Shown piece after piece: positions 4,996 through 6,687 of a stretch of DNA of 6,687 nt. The notes beneath the pieces were generated by a model. It made no database searches, was not told the origin of the DNA, and worked only from the letters and a program-made list of their open reading frames with translations. The position numbers and the translations under genes are program-made. Source of the stretch: an uncultured Clostridia bacterium. Lineage in GTDB: Bacteria; Bacillota; Clostridia; Oscillospirales; Acutalibacteraceae. Positions within the stretch are counted from its first letter, which is position 1, and the number at the start of each line of letters is the position of its first letter. The stretch lies in contig CAMEMA010000055.1 of the NCBI GenBank assembly GCA_945926705.1, positions 1 through 6,687 on the forward strand, read 5' to 3'.

Positions 4996-5270
4996 AAGCA
5001 TATCCTTTTAACATGAGCCGGATGAACTTGTTTAGCAGCTTATTTGCTGATAAAAAAATCTTAAACATACATTATCAAAACGGTCAGTATGCAGTAATAA
5101 TGCAGTCCGGAATAAAGCAGTATGCGAAATTATATTCAAACAGAATAAGTCTGTATATAGGTTTGATATTACACGGATATTCCGGAAAAGAAATAGAATG
5201 TCTTTTACAAGAGGATAAATTGAGAGAATCTATCACAAAAAGGAAACGTTTTGGAGGATTAATAAAGTAA
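4992..5270 (+). CDS. Hypothetical basic protein coupled to tnpB (92 aa)
   Basis: I do not recognise this protein. The start is TTG 4992, overlapping the tnpB stop as TTGA, with AAGAGG (about 4976-4981) ten bases upstream. A later ATG at 5013 has no SD, so TTG is preferred. The N-terminal half looks beta-rich (KILNIHYQNGQYAVIMQSGI), followed by a helical stretch (NRISLYIGLILHGYSGKEIE) and a basic C-terminus (RESITKRKRFGGLIK). Such a fold could bind nucleic acid, but this is only a composition argument. The gene occupies the place where an IS605 right end with its omega-RNA would normally lie, which supports the view that this tnpB is not inside an intact element. Confidence 0.62.
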   Translation: MKAYPFNMSRMNLFSSLFADKKILNIHYQNGQYAVIMQSGIKQYAKLYSNRISLYIGLILHGYSGKEIECLLQEDKLRESITKRKRFGGLIK

Positions 5271-5521
5271 TGTGTGAACACAAATTAACTTTTATGCCTA
5301 AGTTTAAAGCCATACATGCCGATATAAAAGAACTTGATTTTGATGACGCTTTAACTGCTTTAAAAAAGGTTAAGACAGATTATATAGATAAATCCGAATA
5401 TAAAATATTATTGATAGATACTATATTGACTGATTTAGAAAAATATGTGGAAAATGGGTTTAATTTATGCACACATGATGAACAAACTTATTTATTTAAG
5501 AATTATAAGCCCGGTAAATAA
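5270..5521 (+). CDS. Hypothetical protein, last gene of the tnpB unit (83 aa)
   Basis: ATG 5270 overlaps the preceding stop as TAATG. GGAGG (5253-5257) lies 12 bases upstream inside the preceding gene. The product is mostly helical and acidic-basic mixed (KELDFDDALTALKKVKTDYI, then LLIDTILTDLEKYVENGF). Two of its cysteines sit as MCEHK near the start and NLCTHDEQ near the end, not in a recognised metal motif. I do not recognise the family. It is followed by an AT-rich hairpin with a short T-run, so it probably closes the five-gene unit. Confidence 0.62.
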   Translation: MCEHKLTFMPKFKAIHADIKELDFDDALTALKKVKTDYIDKSEYKILLIDTILTDLEKYVENGFNLCTHDEQTYLFKNYKPGK

Positions 5522-5544
5522 TTGTTAAAAATTGTAACAATTTT
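5520..5544 (+). terminator. Weak AT-rich hairpin terminator after the tnpB unit
   Basis: Perfect eight-base arms AATTGTTA (5520-5527) and TAACAATT (5535-5542) flank a seven-base loop; TTTT ends at 5544. The stem has only one G-C pair, so termination would be weak. As duplex DNA it is also a palindrome that could bind a repressor upstream of the next gene. Confidence 0.45.
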
Positions 5545-5590
5545 CTTAAAATTGGTAAATTTAATTTGTTTTTTGTTTTTACTACTATAT

Positions 5591-5600
5591 AGGAGGTGAT
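5591..5600 (+). promoter_or_regulatory. Near-ideal Shine-Dalgarno of the 5606 gene
   Basis: AGGAGGTGAT matches the complement of the conserved 16S rRNA 3' end over ten bases, with nine bases between AGGAGG and ATG 5606. It is the strongest ribosome-binding site in the window and predicts efficient translation. Confidence 0.8.
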
Positions 5601-5605
5601 ATAAA

Positions 5606-5854
5606 ATGAAACTTACTATTTCTCAAGAAGAAAATAAAGCCTTGTATGATGACTTGAAGAACGCTAATAAGAATTTAATCATAAACAGAATTATATCTGC
5701 ACAGAAACAAAATGACATAAGTGAATTTGGTTATCCCATAAGATTAGAATGTGAATATGAATTCATAGGTAAGCTCTTATTTGATGAAGCTAAAAAGCAA
5801 GGAATCATAGGTGAGAACAATGCTTTGGAAGATTTAAAAATCCATGAAGAATAA
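5606..5854 (+). CDS. Hypothetical small helical protein with very strong RBS (82 aa)
   Basis: The product is 82 residues, acidic and mainly helical (SQEENKALYDDLKNANKNLI, IISAQKQND, EYEFIGKLLFDEAKKQGIIG). I do not recognise the family. The start is fixed by the ten-base SD match. An untranslated AT-rich stretch (5545-5590) lies upstream; I looked for a promoter there and found only weak hexamers. It precedes the NUMOD3-repeat gene by 27 bases and may be co-transcribed with it. The strong SD suggests that many copies are needed, as for an abundant virion protein or a fast-acting early protein, but the sequence does not say which. Confidence 0.68.
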   Translation: MKLTISQEENKALYDDLKNANKNLIINRIISAQKQNDISEFGYPIRLECEYEFIGKLLFDEAKKQGIIGENNALEDLKIHEE

Positions 5855-5881
5855 ACATCATATATTTTGGAGAAATTTTTA

Positions 5882-6687
5882 ATGAGCAAGAAAAAAATAT
5901 TATCAGAAGAACATAAAAGAAAACTTTCTGAAGCTCGAAAGAAACGATGGCAAGACTCTGACTACAGAGAAAAGATTTCTAAAGCCGGTAAAAGACGTTA
6001 TCAAAATCCCGAAGAAAGGAAGAAAACTTCTGAAGCTACAAAAAAAGCTTATGAAAATCCCGAATTAAGAAGAAAATGTTCTGAAGCTCAAAAGAAACGA
6101 TGGCAAAATCCTGAATTAAGAGAAAAACAATCTAACGCTGTCAAAAAAGCTTGGGAAAATTCTGAATTAAGAGAAAAACAATCTGAAGCAGTGAAAAAAC
6201 GCTATGAAAATTCGGAATATCGAGAAAAACGTTCTGAAGCTTCAAAAAAGATGTGGGAAAATCCAGAAATAAAAAAGAAGATTTCTGAAAAAATTTCAGA
6301 AGCTCTATCTAATCCAAAAATAAAAAAGAAACATTCTGAAGCTATTAAAAAGGCTTACGAGAATCCTGAGTTAAGAGAAAAACTTTTTGAAGCTCAAAAG
6401 AAACGATATGAAAATCCGGAATATAGAGAAAAACGTTCTGAAGCTATCAAAAAGGCTTATGAAATTAAAAGGAATGAATTCATAGAGAAAAATAATCTTT
6501 CCAAAGAATTTCTCATAGAAAAGTTTATAGAAAATAATCGTTTTGATATTTACAAGTTTTGCGAATATTGTAGCATAAGCTATTCATTTGCTATGAAATT
6601 AAAACGATACTTTAACATAGAAACTCCTAACGTTCAGAGAAACTGTTTAACCCAACAAGAAATATATGATTTTATTTTACAATACAT
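5882..6687 (+). CDS. NUMOD3-like tandem-repeat protein with HTH-like segment (C-terminus beyond window)
   Basis: An open frame of 268 codons runs off the window without a stop. ATG 5882 follows GGAGA (5869-5873) with eight-base spacing. After a 14-residue leader, residues 15-196 are ten complete 17-residue repeats and part of an eleventh, with consensus near SEAxKKxYENPELREK. This resembles NUMOD3 modules, known as DNA-binding segments of HNH and GIY-YIG homing endonucleases. Residues 200-219 are helical. DIYKFCEYCSISYSFAMKLK (222-241) resembles a helix-turn-helix, and a third segment (CLTQQEIYDFILQY) ends the visible part. No HNH or GIY-YIG catalytic motif is visible; one could lie downstream, although such enzymes usually have catalysis before the NUMOD modules. 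The protein is very basic. It is either a repeat-expanded homing-endonuclease relative or a nuclease-free DNA-binding protein. Repeat identity is firm; function is inferred. Confidence 0.8.
   Translation, partial: MSKKKILSEEHKRKLSEARKKRWQDSDYREKISKAGKRRYQNPEERKKTSEATKKAYENPELRRKCSEAQKKRWQNPELREKQSNAVKKAWENSELREKQSEAVKKRYENSEYREKRSEASKKMWENPEIKKKISEKISEALSNPKIKKKHSEAIKKAYENPELREKLFEAQKKRYENPEYREKRSEAIKKAYEIKRNEFIEKNNLSKEFLIEKFIENNRFDIYKFCEYCSISYSFAMKLKRYFNIETPNVQRNCLTQQEIYDFILQY
5924..6469 (+). repeat. 51-bp (17-codon) tandem repeat array encoding NUMOD3-like modules
   Basis: Ten complete 51-bp units and 12 codons of an eleventh run head to tail. Each encodes S-E-A-x-K-K-(R/A)-(Y/W)-(E/Q)-N-P-E-(L/Y)-R-E-K with one variable residue before the S. 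Unit 8 (6281-6331, ISEKISEALSNPKIKKK) is the most divergent. Unit 2 (ISKAGKRRYQNPEERKK) is also drifted. Confidence 0.9.

Noticed and set aside
4996..5270. Omega-RNA or right end immediately downstream of tnpB
   Set aside because: No AGTTCAC-type end, no GAAGC..hairpin and no GC-rich block is present; the region is AT-rich and encodes the 92-residue protein.
5552..5590. Promoter in the T-rich leader before the 5606 gene
   Set aside because: Candidate hexamers (TTAATT, TACTAT) are weak, and the implied start would fall inside the SD itself.
5924..6469. CRISPR array
   Set aside because: The periodicity is a continuous 51-bp in-frame protein repeat with degenerate units and no conserved repeat-spacer alternation.

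Overview
The window looks like part of an AT-rich bacteriophage or prophage genome. The genes are short, tightly packed and all on the + strand. Shine-Dalgarno (SD) signals are clear, TTG starts are common, and one protein carries a module typical of phage tail proteins. Standard stops are used (TAA, TAG and TGA all end genes). The host cannot be named from the sequence; the low GC and strong AGGAGG-type SD sites only suggest a low-GC, SD-using bacterium.

Layout. (1) Positions 1-99 are visibly richer in GC (46 of the first 100 bases) than what follows. They resemble the 3' part of a TnpB omega-RNA / right end of an IS200/IS605 element, ending in AGTTCAC directly before the SD of the first gene. 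(2) Positions 116-1818 hold a run of probable phage genes: a winged-helix DNA-binding protein, a small helical protein interrupted by an in-frame TGA, a 48-residue TTG-start protein, and a tail-type structural protein whose natural coupled start (ATGA at 1001) is out of frame with its body. (3) Positions 1835-1881 hold a hairpin overlapping a good sigma70-type promoter. It drives a 364-residue, highly acidic, internally duplicated protein (1925-3019) that ends at a strong intrinsic terminator (3054-3080). (4) Positions 3108-5521 are a compact five-gene unit with 1-4 base overlaps. Its third cistron is a full-length TnpB-family RNA-guided nuclease; the other four genes I do not recognise. (5) Positions 5606-6687 hold a small gene with a near-ideal SD and a gene running off the window, which encodes at least ten tandem 17-residue NUMOD3-like repeats followed by a helix-turn-helix-like segment.

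The most interesting theme is the coexistence of three things usually linked to homing or transposition. These are an omega-RNA-like element whose guide would cover a phage gene's ribosome-binding site and start codon, a tnpB gene with no visible transposon ends that sits as an ordinary cistron in an operon, and a NUMOD3 repeat protein. One inference worth testing is that the tnpB is domesticated and may use an omega-RNA encoded elsewhere, possibly the one at the window start. A simpler reading is that an intact IS605-family element lies just upstream of the window.

Two reading-frame lesions (763-765 and about 1039-1083) fall in adjacent structural genes. They could be recoding, decay of a prophage, or assembly error.
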